A stretch of 64,000 nt of DNA from assembly GCF_024171565.1 (NCBI RefSeq), contig NZ_JALJZZ010000003.1:124001-188000 (forward strand), given 5' to 3'. This stretch comes from Okibacterium sp. HSC-33S16. GTDB lineage: Bacteria; Actinomycetota; Actinomycetes; Actinomycetales; Microbacteriaceae. The notes under the pieces are model-generated. The model saw only the letters and a program-made list of their open reading frames with translations. It was not told the DNA's origin and made no database searches. Below are positions 44,352 through 52,003 of this stretch, in pieces (positions within the stretch are counted from its first letter, which is position 1; each line of letters opens with the position of its first letter). The position numbers and the translations under genes were made by a program.

Positions 44352-45838
44352 AGCGAGCATTCGACACCACCCTCGGCCGCATCACGATGTACCGGCAGGT
44401 CATCGTGCTGCTCGTGCTCCTCGCCGCGGTGAGCATGCTCCTGAGTGCGTTCGGGCTGCTCTTCTTCACGCCGCTCGAGCTGCTGGCCACCCTCGTGGTC
44501 GCGGTGGGCGTGAGCGTTTCCTCCAACGTCGGGGTGGCCCGGCTGTTCCGGGTGGTGCCGCACGGGGAGTCCGCACTGATCACCGGGCTCCTGCTCTTTT
44601 TCATTTTCCGCCCGAGCCTCGAACTCGCTGAACTCGGAGCGACCGCGCTCGCGGCACTGGTCGCCACACTCTCGAAGTACCTCATCGCCATTCGTGGTCG
44701 GCACGTCTTCAACCCTGCCGCGTTCGGTGCCGTCGTGGTCGGGCTGACCGGACTCGGCGTCTCCTGGTGGTGGGTTGGCAGCCAGTACCTGCTGCCGTTC
44801 GTGCTCGTCACCGCGTTCCTCGTGCTCTACCGCACCCGTCGCCTCGCGATGGGTGGAGTCTTCGTTGCCGTGAGCCCCGGGGTGGTCGTGGTCACCCTGG
44901 CGAGCGGCGGCATGTCACTCGGCGCCGCCCTGGCCACCCCGTTCACCTCGTACCCGATCTTGTTCCTGGCCGGCTTCATGCTCAGCGAACCGCTGACCCT
45001 TCCGCCGCGCCGGTGGCAGCAGCTCGCCGAAGCCGCGATCGTCGGTGTGCTGGTTGCGGTGCCGTACGCGATCGGCCCGGTCTACTCGACGCCCGAACTG
45101 GCACTGATCGTCGGCAACCTGCTCGCGTTTCTCGTCAGCCAGCGCCGTGGCATCCGTCTTGAGCTGCTGTCCCGGCGACAGGTCGCACCGTCGATTGTCG
45201 AAATTTCCTTCCGGCCGGCCGCTCCCGTTCGATTCACGCCAGGGCAGTACCTCGAGCTGCAGGTGCCACACCCTAAGCCCGACGCACGGGGTCAGCGCCG
45301 CCTGTTCAGCATCGCCTCGGCACCCACCTCCGACGTCGTTACCGTGGCCTACCGGTCGAGCGACAGCAGCTTCAAGTCGGCGCTGACAACACTCGAGCCC
45401 GGAGCACGACTGTCGGCAACTGGCGTGTGGGGCGAGTTCGTGCTTCCGGCAGACCCCGCGCGTCCTCTGCTCCTCGTGGCTGCCGGCATCGGCGTCACGC
45501 CGTTCCTCAGCCAGCTCGCCGCCGAGGGGCCCCGCCGGGATGTTGTCCTCGTTCTCGCGCTGGCAGACACCGCCGAGCTGGCGCTCCTCGACGGCGTGAA
45601 CCTCGCGGGAGTCGCGCTTCACGTCCTCGCCCCCGATCGGCCACCGTCGCTGCCGCCCGGTGCGCGATATGCCGGCCCCGGTCGGCTCGACCGGAACCGA
45701 CTGGCAGAGCTCGTGCCGGACGCGCGCTCGCGATTGGCCTGGCTGTCCGGGCCGCCGGCGTTCGTCGACGACCTGAAGCCGGCCCTCCGTGCGCTCGGCG
45801 TGCGTCGCGTGCACACCGATTATTTCTCCGGATACTGA
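44348..45838 (+). CDS. NqrB/RnfD-like membrane domain fused to a ferredoxin-NAD(P) reductase domain
   Basis: 496 residues. Residues ~15-265 form eight or nine transmembrane helices with the NqrB/RnfD motif RGRHVFNPAAFGAVVVG and a conserved FMLSEPLTLPP loop. Residues ~275-496 are a flavin reductase: FAD-binding RLFSIAS, and nucleotide-binding AAGIGVTPFLSQL. The fusion could pass electrons from cytoplasmic NAD(P)H through the membrane to the flavinylated lipoprotein encoded two genes upstream. Last gene of a tightly overlapping three-gene operon, followed by a terminator. Confidence 0.87.
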   Translation: MKRAFDTTLGRITMYRQVIVLLVLLAAVSMLLSAFGLLFFTPLELLATLVVAVGVSVSSNVGVARLFRVVPHGESALITGLLLFFIFRPSLELAELGATALAALVATLSKYLIAIRGRHVFNPAAFGAVVVGLTGLGVSWWWVGSQYLLPFVLVTAFLVLYRTRRLAMGGVFVAVSPGVVVVTLASGGMSLGAALATPFTSYPILFLAGFMLSEPLTLPPRRWQQLAEAAIVGVLVAVPYAIGPVYSTPELALIVGNLLAFLVSQRRGIRLELLSRRQVAPSIVEISFRPAAPVRFTPGQYLELQVPHPKPDARGQRRLFSIASAPTSDVVTVAYRSSDSSFKSALTTLEPGARLSATGVWGEFVLPADPARPLLLVAAGIGVTPFLSQLAAEGPRRDVVLVLALADTAELALLDGVNLAGVALHVLAPDRPPSLPPGARYAGPGRLDRNRLAELVPDARSRLAWLSGPPAFVDDLKPALRALGVRRVHTDYFSGY

Positions 45839-45846
45839 GAGAGTGA

Positions 45847-45888
45847 GAACGGATGCCGCGCGGTCGTCGCGAGCGACGGCATCCGTTC
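45847..45888 (+). terminator. Terminator of the flavinylation operon
   Basis: A 12-bp stem GAACGGATGCCG / CGGCATCCGTTC begins 8 bp after the stop. Its arms contain the ACGGATGC octamer. Confidence 0.8.
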
Positions 45889-45924
45889 CCCGTCTTCCAC
45901 GCTGGATCCGAACAAGCGCACCCC

Positions 45925-45930
45925 TAGGAT
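45925..45930 (+). promoter_or_regulatory. -10 hexamer TAGGAT
   Basis: Seven nt before GTG 45938. The nearby ATG at 45929 falls inside the hexamer and cannot be the start of this transcript. Confidence 0.5.
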
Positions 45931-45937
45931 GAGTGCG

Positions 45938-47224
45938 GTGAACAGGACGATGCGGGTGTGGGTCGGGTTTCTTGCCGTGCACGCGTTGCTCGGCTGGATT
46001 TGCCTGGGCATGCCGGGCACCGGAATCGGCGAGTACGCTCTCGGTCTGCCGCTCGGTGATGTGACCCTCGTCTACCGGCCGTGGGTGCTGCAGGCGCTCG
46101 GCGGGAGTGGTGTGCCTGGCATCGACGAGCCGTGGGTGTACCCGATCGCCGCGCTCCTGCCGATGATTGCCGCGCTGTCTGCCGGGCCCGAGAACTACGG
46201 CCTCAGCTGGCTTCTGCTGGTCACGGCACTCAACGCCGGTGCGCTCGCCCTGCTGCTCGGTCGAGGAACCTCCCGGCGCCGACGGGCGGCCGCGTGGTGG
46301 TGGATTGCGTTCACCGCGGCCCTCGGGCCGATCGCCCTGGCCCGCATCGATGCCGTGACCGTGCCGCTGGCTGTGATCGCCCTGCTGCTGGTGGCGCAGC
46401 ATCCGCGCATCGGGGGAACTCTCCTGGCCCTGGCAACCTGGATCAAGGTCTGGCCCGCGGCACTCATCGGCGCCCTGTTGCTCGCGTCGACCCGACGCTG
46501 GACGGTACTGGCGGCTGGTGCTGTAACGAGTGCGATCCTCGCCGGGATCGTGATCGGCGCAGGCGGGGGAGCGCACCTGCTGGGCTTTGTGGTCGAACAG
46601 ACCGGGCGGGGGCTTCAGATTGAGGCCCCCGTGGCGGCACCGTACCTGTGGCTGGCGGTTGCCGGTGTCGGATCGAGTGCGATCGTCTACAGCACCGACA
46701 TCCTGACATTCCAGGTGGCCGGTCCGCACACCGAGGTCGTCGCGGCGCTGATGACCCCGCTGCTGGCGTGTGCGGGAGCCGCGGTTGCCCTGCTCGGGCT
46801 CCGAGCCGTGCGGAGCGGCGCTCCGCTGGTGCGGCTTTTTCCGCCGCTCGCCCTTGCGTTCGTCGTCACCTTCCAACTCGTGAATAAGGTGGGCTCTCCG
46901 CAATTTCTGACCTGGCTCGTCGCGCCGATCGTGCTCGGCATCGTCTGGCGGGGGCGGGGCTACGCGGTTCCGGCCAGCATCGCGCTCGTGCTCGCGGCGC
47001 TGACCCAGTTCGTCTACCCCTACCTGTACGTTCGGCTGCTGGCCGCTGATCCCCTTCTCGTCGCCGTGCTCACCGTGCGCAACATCGGTTACGTCGTGCT
47101 GTGGGGCTGGGCGGTGCACGCCGTCGTCACCGCGTCACGGCCCCGCCGGCGTGCCCTCTCTCAACGCACGGTCGCGTCGAGGGTTACGATGGCGCCAGAG
47201 AGCTCGACCTCACCCAGGGAGTAA
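45938..47224 (+). CDS. DUF2029/GT87-family polyprenol-linked mannosyltransferase-like membrane protein
   Basis: 428 residues, 9-11 transmembrane helices. The first periplasmic loop has DVTLVYRPWVLQ, where GT-C enzymes carry their catalytic acidic residue, and later KVGSPQFLTWLVAPIV is characteristic of DUF2029 proteins. Members transfer mannose from polyprenyl phosphate to lipomannan or related glycolipids outside the membrane; the acceptor here is unknown. Arg/Ser-rich C-terminal tail. Confidence 0.8.
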   Translation: MNRTMRVWVGFLAVHALLGWICLGMPGTGIGEYALGLPLGDVTLVYRPWVLQALGGSGVPGIDEPWVYPIAALLPMIAALSAGPENYGLSWLLLVTALNAGALALLLGRGTSRRRRAAAWWWIAFTAALGPIALARIDAVTVPLAVIALLLVAQHPRIGGTLLALATWIKVWPAALIGALLLASTRRWTVLAAGAVTSAILAGIVIGAGGGAHLLGFVVEQTGRGLQIEAPVAAPYLWLAVAGVGSSAIVYSTDILTFQVAGPHTEVVAALMTPLLACAGAAVALLGLRAVRSGAPLVRLFPPLALAFVVTFQLVNKVGSPQFLTWLVAPIVLGIVWRGRGYAVPASIALVLAALTQFVYPYLYVRLLAADPLLVAVLTVRNIGYVVLWGWAVHAVVTASRPRRRALSQRTVASRVTMAPESSTSPRE

Positions 47225-47227
47225 ATC

Positions 47228-47545
47228 ATGCTTGTAGCCTTCAGCGTTGCGCCGTCAGGGGGAGCACACCCCGACGCGTCCGTGCACGACGCGGTCGCGG
47301 CCGCCGTGACCATCGTGCGGGACTCCGGCCTGCCGAACTCGACCGACTCGATGTTCACAACGATCGAAGGCGAATGGGACGAAGTTTTCGACGTCATCAA
47401 GCGGGCGACGGATGCTGTCGGCGCGTTCGGCCCGCGCGTATCACTCGTTTTGAAGGCCGACATCCGGCCCGGCCACACCGGGGAACTGACCGGCAAGGTG
47501 GAGCGTTTGGAGAAGGCGATCTCGGAGTCATCCGCCGACGCGTAG
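47228..47545 (+). CDS. Thiamine-binding protein (MTH1187/YkoF-type)
   Basis: 105 residues with AGGGAG 7 nt before the ATG, 3 bp after the GT87 gene. A ferredoxin-like fold with SVAPSG, TIVRDSGLPNSTDSMFTTIEGEWDEVFDVIKRA (first part quoted: TIVRDSGLPNSTDSM) that binds hydroxymethylpyrimidine/thiamine in family members. It is a small cytosolic carrier or sensor; no thiamine pathway gene is next to it. Confidence 0.82.
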   Translation: MLVAFSVAPSGGAHPDASVHDAVAAAVTIVRDSGLPNSTDSMFTTIEGEWDEVFDVIKRATDAVGAFGPRVSLVLKADIRPGHTGELTGKVERLEKAISESSADA

Positions 47546-47580
47546 GCCGCATCGATTCACGGTTGGCCAGAGTCGGCACG

Positions 47581-47586
47581 TAAACT
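47581..47586 (+). promoter_or_regulatory. -10 hexamer TAAACT for the MFS gene
   Basis: Seven nt before ATG 47594. Confidence 0.45.
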
Positions 47587-47593
47587 TCACAAA

Positions 47594-48895
47594 ATGCCCT
47601 CCTCTGTTGACGGGTCGACGCCGCTGTCGCCGACCCGTATTCGTCTTGCCCTGCTCGCGCTTTCCATCGGCGCCTTCAGTATCGGCACGACGGAGTTCGT
47701 GGCCATGGGCCTGTTGCCTCACATCGCGAGCGACCTGTTGCCCGAGCTCTTCGCGTTCTCACCCGAAGCGGCCAACGCGCGGGCCGGGTGGCTGATCACC
47801 GCATACGCGCTCGGTGTCGTCGTCGGCGCACCCACCATCGCGGGCATGGTCGCTCGATTCGACCGCCGCACGGTCCTGGCCTGGCTGGGAACGGCCTTCA
47901 CCGTGGCGACCCTGGCCACCGCGATCCTGCCCAGCTTTGAACTGGTGTTGCTCTCCCGGTTCGTCGCGGCCATTCCGCACGGTGCGTACTTCGGCATCGC
48001 GGCCCTCGTCGGCGCCAGGCTCTTAGGCCCAGGCAAACGGGCGCGGGGAGTGGCACTCGTGATGACGGGGCTGACCGTCGCCAATGTGGTCGGGGTGCCG
48101 TTCGCCACCTGGGTCGGGCAGGGGTTCGGCTGGCGGGCCGCCTACCTGATCGTTGCTGTGCTGTTCGCCCTCTCGACGGTCGCGATACTCCTCGCTGTTC
48201 CCGAGCAGCGGGGGGACGCCAGCCAGACCCTGCGCCGGGAGTTGCGCGTGTTCCGCGCACCGCAGGTCTGGTTCGCCCTGGCCATCGGTTCGATCGGCTT
48301 TGGTGGATTCTTCGCCGTCTACAGCTACATTGCACCGATCGTGACGGACGTGAGTGGCGGAACCGACCAGGTGGTCCCGTGGGTACTCGTGACCATCGGT
48401 GTCGGCATGACCGTCGGAAACCTGGTGGCCGGGCACCTCGCGGACCTCAGCGTGAAGCGCACGCTGCTGATGTTCTTTGTCCTAATGCTCGTGCTGCTGG
48501 TGTGCCTCGCGGTCAGTGCGCGATCGCTTCCGCTCCTGTTCGTCTTCGTTTTCGCCGTCGGCTTCGCAGCTCAGGGCATCGGGCCGACGATCCAGACGAG
48601 GCTCATGGACGTGGCGGGAGACAGCCAGTCGATCGCGGCGGCGCTCAACCATTCGGCGCTCAACATCGGAAACGCGCTCGGCGCAGCGCTCGGCGGTGCG
48701 GTCATCGCGACCGGTGCCGGTTACCTCGCGCCGATCTGGATTGGGGTAGGACTCACCGCGGCAGGAATTGCCATCGCCTCAGTGAGCTTCGCCCTCGAGC
48801 GGAAGCACGCCACGCGAAACGGGTCAGTCGAGGATGATGCCGTCGAGGATCGCGCGCTTGCGGAGAGCAACCTTGGTTCCGACGTCAAAGCCTGA
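47594..48895 (+). CDS. Major facilitator superfamily efflux transporter (DHA1/AraJ-like)
   Basis: 433 residues, 12 transmembrane helices. Begins with FSIGTTEFVAMGLLPHIA, the DHA1 helix-1 motif, and shows motif A as GHLADLSVKRTLL. Likely a proton-driven exporter of sugars, nucleosides or drugs. Its last 24 codons (including VEDDAVEDRALAESNLGSDVKA) overlap the 3' end of the convergent response-regulator gene, so the polar tail is probably a read-on from an ancestral stop rather than a conserved part. Confidence 0.88.
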   Translation: MPSSVDGSTPLSPTRIRLALLALSIGAFSIGTTEFVAMGLLPHIASDLLPELFAFSPEAANARAGWLITAYALGVVVGAPTIAGMVARFDRRTVLAWLGTAFTVATLATAILPSFELVLLSRFVAAIPHGAYFGIAALVGARLLGPGKRARGVALVMTGLTVANVVGVPFATWVGQGFGWRAAYLIVAVLFALSTVAILLAVPEQRGDASQTLRRELRVFRAPQVWFALAIGSIGFGGFFAVYSYIAPIVTDVSGGTDQVVPWVLVTIGVGMTVGNLVAGHLADLSVKRTLLMFFVLMLVLLVCLAVSARSLPLLFVFVFAVGFAAQGIGPTIQTRLMDVAGDSQSIAAALNHSALNIGNALGAALGGAVIATGAGYLAPIWIGVGLTAAGIAIASVSFALERKHATRNGSVEDDAVEDRALAESNLGSDVKA

Positions 48896-49471
48896 CGCGC
48901 GGTACTTCTCGCGAATCCGCTTGAGGTAGCTCTTCGCGGTTTCCTCGGAGATCCCGAGTTCGTAAGCAACACTCTTGACCGGTTCACCTGCGGCGTAGAG
49001 CGCCATCACACGACGTTCCTGAGCGCTGAGCTTCGGCGATCCGCTCTGGTTCGCGTTGAGCGCGATGTCGAGTTCGTGCGAAATGAACGACTCGCCGATC
49101 ATGGCCGAGCGGATGGCCTCGACGATCATCGACGGGTCTTCCGTCTTCACGAGGTATCCCAGTGCGCCGGAGGCCAGGGCCTCACGAACGACCGCAGGGT
49201 CGGAGTATGTGCTCATGAGCACCGTCTTCACCCCGGTCGTCTTCAGCGTCGACAACTTGAGCGAGACCGGAATGTTGTCCTTGAGGTCGAGGTCGAGTAA
49301 AACGACGTCGACGGGGAACTCGCTGTGGGTGAGAAGTTCAGGCCAGGTGGCGACCGCTGCGACCATGGTGATGTCGTCGGCGGCTCCACGGATCCACTCG
49401 GTGAGTGCCCCGAGGAGCATCTTGTGATCATCAACGATCGCAAGCCGAATGGGCGACTCTGGACTGCTCAT
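48824..49471 (-). CDS. LuxR-family (NarL-type) response regulator
   Basis: 215 residues from ATG 49471 with GGGGGAAG upstream. Receiver domain with DD pair AIVDDHKM and phospho-acceptor in VVLLDLDLKDN; LuxR HTH (LSAQERRVMALYAAGEPVKSVAYELGISEETAKSYLKRI, cut: GISEETAKSYLKRI). It is the output of the kinase encoded two genes upstream. The 3' end overlaps the convergent MFS gene by 72 bp. Confidence 0.9.
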   Translation of the reverse strand: MSSPESPIRLAIVDDHKMLLGALTEWIRGAADDITMVAAVATWPELLTHSEFPVDVVLLDLDLKDNIPVSLKLSTLKTTGVKTVLMSTYSDPAVVREALASGALGYLVKTEDPSMIVEAIRSAMIGESFISHELDIALNANQSGSPKLSAQERRVMALYAAGEPVKSVAYELGISEETAKSYLKRIREKYRASGFDVGTKVALRKRAILDGIILD

Positions 49472-49500
49472 GTACTTCCCCCTTTTGGCGTCCGTCGGCC

Positions 49501-50676
49501 TCAACGGTCGATCGGGTTATCCACCGTGCACTCGATGACAACCATCAGGGCACGTGGCGTTGTGCTATCAACATACCGTCCCGCACGGCTCAGGTGCTGC
49601 CATGTTGCCGGTTCCACGTCAACCCGTCGCATCCCCTGAGCCTCGATCTGAATCGGGAACCGAATTCCACCGCGGTGAGCGGATGTCTCCTGCACGGCAG
49701 GACCGAGGGTCACGATCGCCTCCCTGCTCGTGCGCGTTTCCCCATACATCAGCAACCAGAGCGCAGACAGCAGCCCGTCGCGCTGGCGCTGGTTCAACAG
49801 GCCGGCGAGCGAGTCCGGGTCACGCAAATCGACCGATACGGAGAGGAAATCTGACTCGCTGATGGCGTGGTGCAACCAGGTGTGGCTGCGCCCGGCAATG
49901 AGGTGCCTGCGCAGTTCGGTGGCGAGCGCGCCGGCGCGTTCGGCGCGTTCATCGCCGAGGGGCAAGGGCTCACGGCCGCTGGAGATGTCGGCGAAGAGCC
50001 GCTCGATCTCGAGGTCGATCGCCGCGAGCTCTGCCGACTCCAGCATGCTTACACCATAGGCAGGCGCGTCAACGGTGGACTGGATGAGCACCCGGTCGAG
50101 CGCCATCATCACCATGCGGCGGTAGGAGCCGACGATCGCCGCTCCGATGAGTGGGGGCACGATGGCGAGGACGCAGAGCAGGATATCGGAGGCGACCGCG
50201 AGGTTATTGGGGCTCGCGTTGAGAATGAAGCTGGTGATGAGGATCATCGCCAAAACGACGGTGATGGCTATGACGTCGCGCACCGGGCGGAGGCTCACGA
50301 TGGCGAGCAGCACGCCGCCGACACCGATGGCCGCAGTCGGGTAGAGGCCGACGGAGCTGAGCCCCCACACCGATACCAGGTCGATGGCGACAACGAGGGC
50401 GAGGAGGGTGGTGAGCCCGGTGAACGCAATGTCACCGAGGATGAAGCCGTTCCAGCGCACCAGGATGATCGTGGCGACCGACACGCCGATCAACAGCAGC
50501 CACGCGGCGATGTTCATCTGCAGGTGCGGGTATTCGAGCACGTGCAGTGAGAAGCGCCAGAGGCAACTGAGCATGATCATCGCGCCCGCGACCGCCAGCC
50601 CGGTGCCGAGCTGGCTGGTGCCGAGTGAGGACCGGGCTGTTTCGGTGCGACTGGGTCGCTGCGCGGTTCGTGTCAT
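49501..50676 (-). CDS. Membrane protein between kinase and regulator, unknown function
   Basis: 391 residues. Six transmembrane helices in residues ~25-185, then a ~200-residue cytoplasmic domain. The topology mirrors the neighbouring kinase, but no His box, N-box or glycine loops are visible, so it cannot be an active histidine kinase. The tail shows EIERLFADISSG, LATELRRHLIAGRSHTWLHHAI and RDGLLSALWLLMYGETRT. A degenerate kinase or accessory sensor is the best guess. It overlaps the kinase gene by 4 bp and is 29 bp from the regulator. Confidence 0.7.
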   Translation of the reverse strand: MTRTAQRPSRTETARSSLGTSQLGTGLAVAGAMIMLSCLWRFSLHVLEYPHLQMNIAAWLLLIGVSVATIILVRWNGFILGDIAFTGLTTLLALVVAIDLVSVWGLSSVGLYPTAAIGVGGVLLAIVSLRPVRDVIAITVVLAMILITSFILNASPNNLAVASDILLCVLAIVPPLIGAAIVGSYRRMVMMALDRVLIQSTVDAPAYGVSMLESAELAAIDLEIERLFADISSGREPLPLGDERAERAGALATELRRHLIAGRSHTWLHHAISESDFLSVSVDLRDPDSLAGLLNQRQRDGLLSALWLLMYGETRTSREAIVTLGPAVQETSAHRGGIRFPIQIEAQGMRRVDVEPATWQHLSRAGRYVDSTTPRALMVVIECTVDNPIDR

Positions 50677-51890
50677 TTGGGAATCTCCAGAACCACAGTT
50701 GTGCCGGCGCCCGGCGCGCTGAAGACGCGAACGCTCCCGCCTGCGTCCTGCACCCGCGCGACAACGGATTCACCGAAGCCGAGCCGACCGCCGGCAATGG
50801 CCTGGGGGTCAAAGCCGGCACCGGCATCCGTCACAACGCCTCGAACGATCGCGCCGTCATCGCTGAGAGTCACGTGGGCCACCTTTTGGCCGGAGTGCCG
50901 TCGCACGTTCTCGAGGCATTCGCTGATCGCGAGCACGAAGGCTTCGAGCTTGGTGCTCGGCAAGCCGAGCTGGCCTGAACCGTGCCAGTTGATGTCGAGC
51001 CCCATCGAGCTGAACCGCTTCTTGAGTGCCTCGAGTGTGCCACCGAGCGCGAGTTCAGCCGTGTTGGTCAGGGTGTACTCGCCGCTCGCCTTGGGCTTGG
51101 GCGTTTCGCCGAGCCGCAGCCGGGTGAGCAGTGCACCGTCGGATTCGGCTTGCGACCGCAGTGCCTCCGGCGCGACGCCAACACCGGAGTGGGCGAGCAG
51201 GGTGAGGGTGGCGAGCACCGTGTCATGCAGCAGTCGTGCGTCACGGTGCCGCTGGGTTTCGGTTTCGGTTGCCCGGCGTTCGACATTGTGGGCCCGGCCG
51301 ATGCTCGCGACGCGGCCCATGACGCGCGGAAAGCTCGAGCGCAGCCACAGGCCGAACATCGTCGAAACGCCCCACCCGACAATGACGAACACCAGGAGTG
51401 GCATCGTGCGCGGGTTCACCCCGGTGCTGAGTGCCAGGATTGTCCCCACCGTTCCGAAGAAACCGAGCGCAAGTACGAAAAGCTGGCCCCGGGTGGAGAC
51501 GAGGATGGTGGCGAGCGACCCGATGCCCCACGCGCCGACCGCGGAGATGGCGCTTCCCGTCGCGACGTTGAGCTGGCCGTTCGCGGGAATGTAGATCGCG
51601 CAGATGGTGCAGAGCCCGATGCAGTAACTGAGGATCATCCACAACGGATGCGGTCGGTGGGTTGCGAGGATGAGAGTCGCGGCCAGGGCAACGAGCAGGC
51701 CGACACACGCGATGTACGCGGGAAGGTCGGTGGCGCCCGGAAGTGACAGGCAGACAATCGCTGTCACAACGCCGGTGAGGCCAAAAAGTCGGGTGGTGCG
51801 GTAGAGCAGTCGGGCGAGTTGCCAGCTGAAGCGGTCGCGCTCTTCAGGACTCAGCCGTTTAGGGCTCACGAGGCGCCCGGCGTCGAGCAC
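50673..51890 (-). CDS. Sensor histidine kinase (HisKA_3 type)
   Basis: 405 residues from GTG 51890, the first start after an in-frame stop. Five or six transmembrane helices (residues ~30-180), HisKA_3 dimerisation box RDARLLHDTVLATLTLLAH with the acceptor His, and an HATPase domain with AISECLENVRRHSG and TDAGAGFDP. It starts the kinase-membrane protein-LuxR regulator operon. A leaderless 23-codon ORF overlaps its start, and no Shine-Dalgarno sequence precedes the GTG. Confidence 0.88.
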   Translation of the reverse strand: MLDAGRLVSPKRLSPEERDRFSWQLARLLYRTTRLFGLTGVVTAIVCLSLPGATDLPAYIACVGLLVALAATLILATHRPHPLWMILSYCIGLCTICAIYIPANGQLNVATGSAISAVGAWGIGSLATILVSTRGQLFVLALGFFGTVGTILALSTGVNPRTMPLLVFVIVGWGVSTMFGLWLRSSFPRVMGRVASIGRAHNVERRATETETQRHRDARLLHDTVLATLTLLAHSGVGVAPEALRSQAESDGALLTRLRLGETPKPKASGEYTLTNTAELALGGTLEALKKRFSSMGLDINWHGSGQLGLPSTKLEAFVLAISECLENVRRHSGQKVAHVTLSDDGAIVRGVVTDAGAGFDPQAIAGGRLGFGESVVARVQDAGGSVRVFSAPGAGTTVVLEIPK

Positions 51891-51937
51891 GGTCGTCGGC
51901 TGACGCGTGTGTGTGCTTCCTCGATGGTGCCGGCCAT
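51866..51937 (-). CDS. Possible leaderless 23-residue upstream ORF overlapping the kinase start
   Basis: ATG 51937 lies 7 nt after TAGACT and reads MAGTIEEAHTRVSRRPCSTP plus three residues before TGA. It overlaps the kinase by 25 bp in another frame. The kinase GTG has no binding site of its own, so coupled re-initiation is plausible. Weak evidence. Confidence 0.3.
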   Translation of the reverse strand: MAGTIEEAHTRVSRRPCSTPGAS

Positions 51938-51944
51938 GAAGGGA

Positions 51945-51950
51945 AGTCTA
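51945..51950 (-). promoter_or_regulatory. -10 hexamer TAGACT upstream of the kinase operon
   Basis: It would start transcription at about 51938, at the small ORF's ATG. Confidence 0.4.
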
Positions 51951-52003
51951 TTGCCCGTGCCGCTCGCTGAGGATATGACGCGGCGGCGTGAGGTCGCCGG
52001 TTT

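Noticed and set aside
44915-47119. Long minus-strand open frame of over 700 codons
   Set aside because: Very rich in Arg, Gly, Gln and His, and antisense to the RnfD-FNR and GT87 genes; an artefact of high GC.
49517-49525. TTATCCACC resembling a DnaA box
   Set aside because: One mismatch at a conserved end position and it lies in the coding 3' end of the membrane-protein gene.
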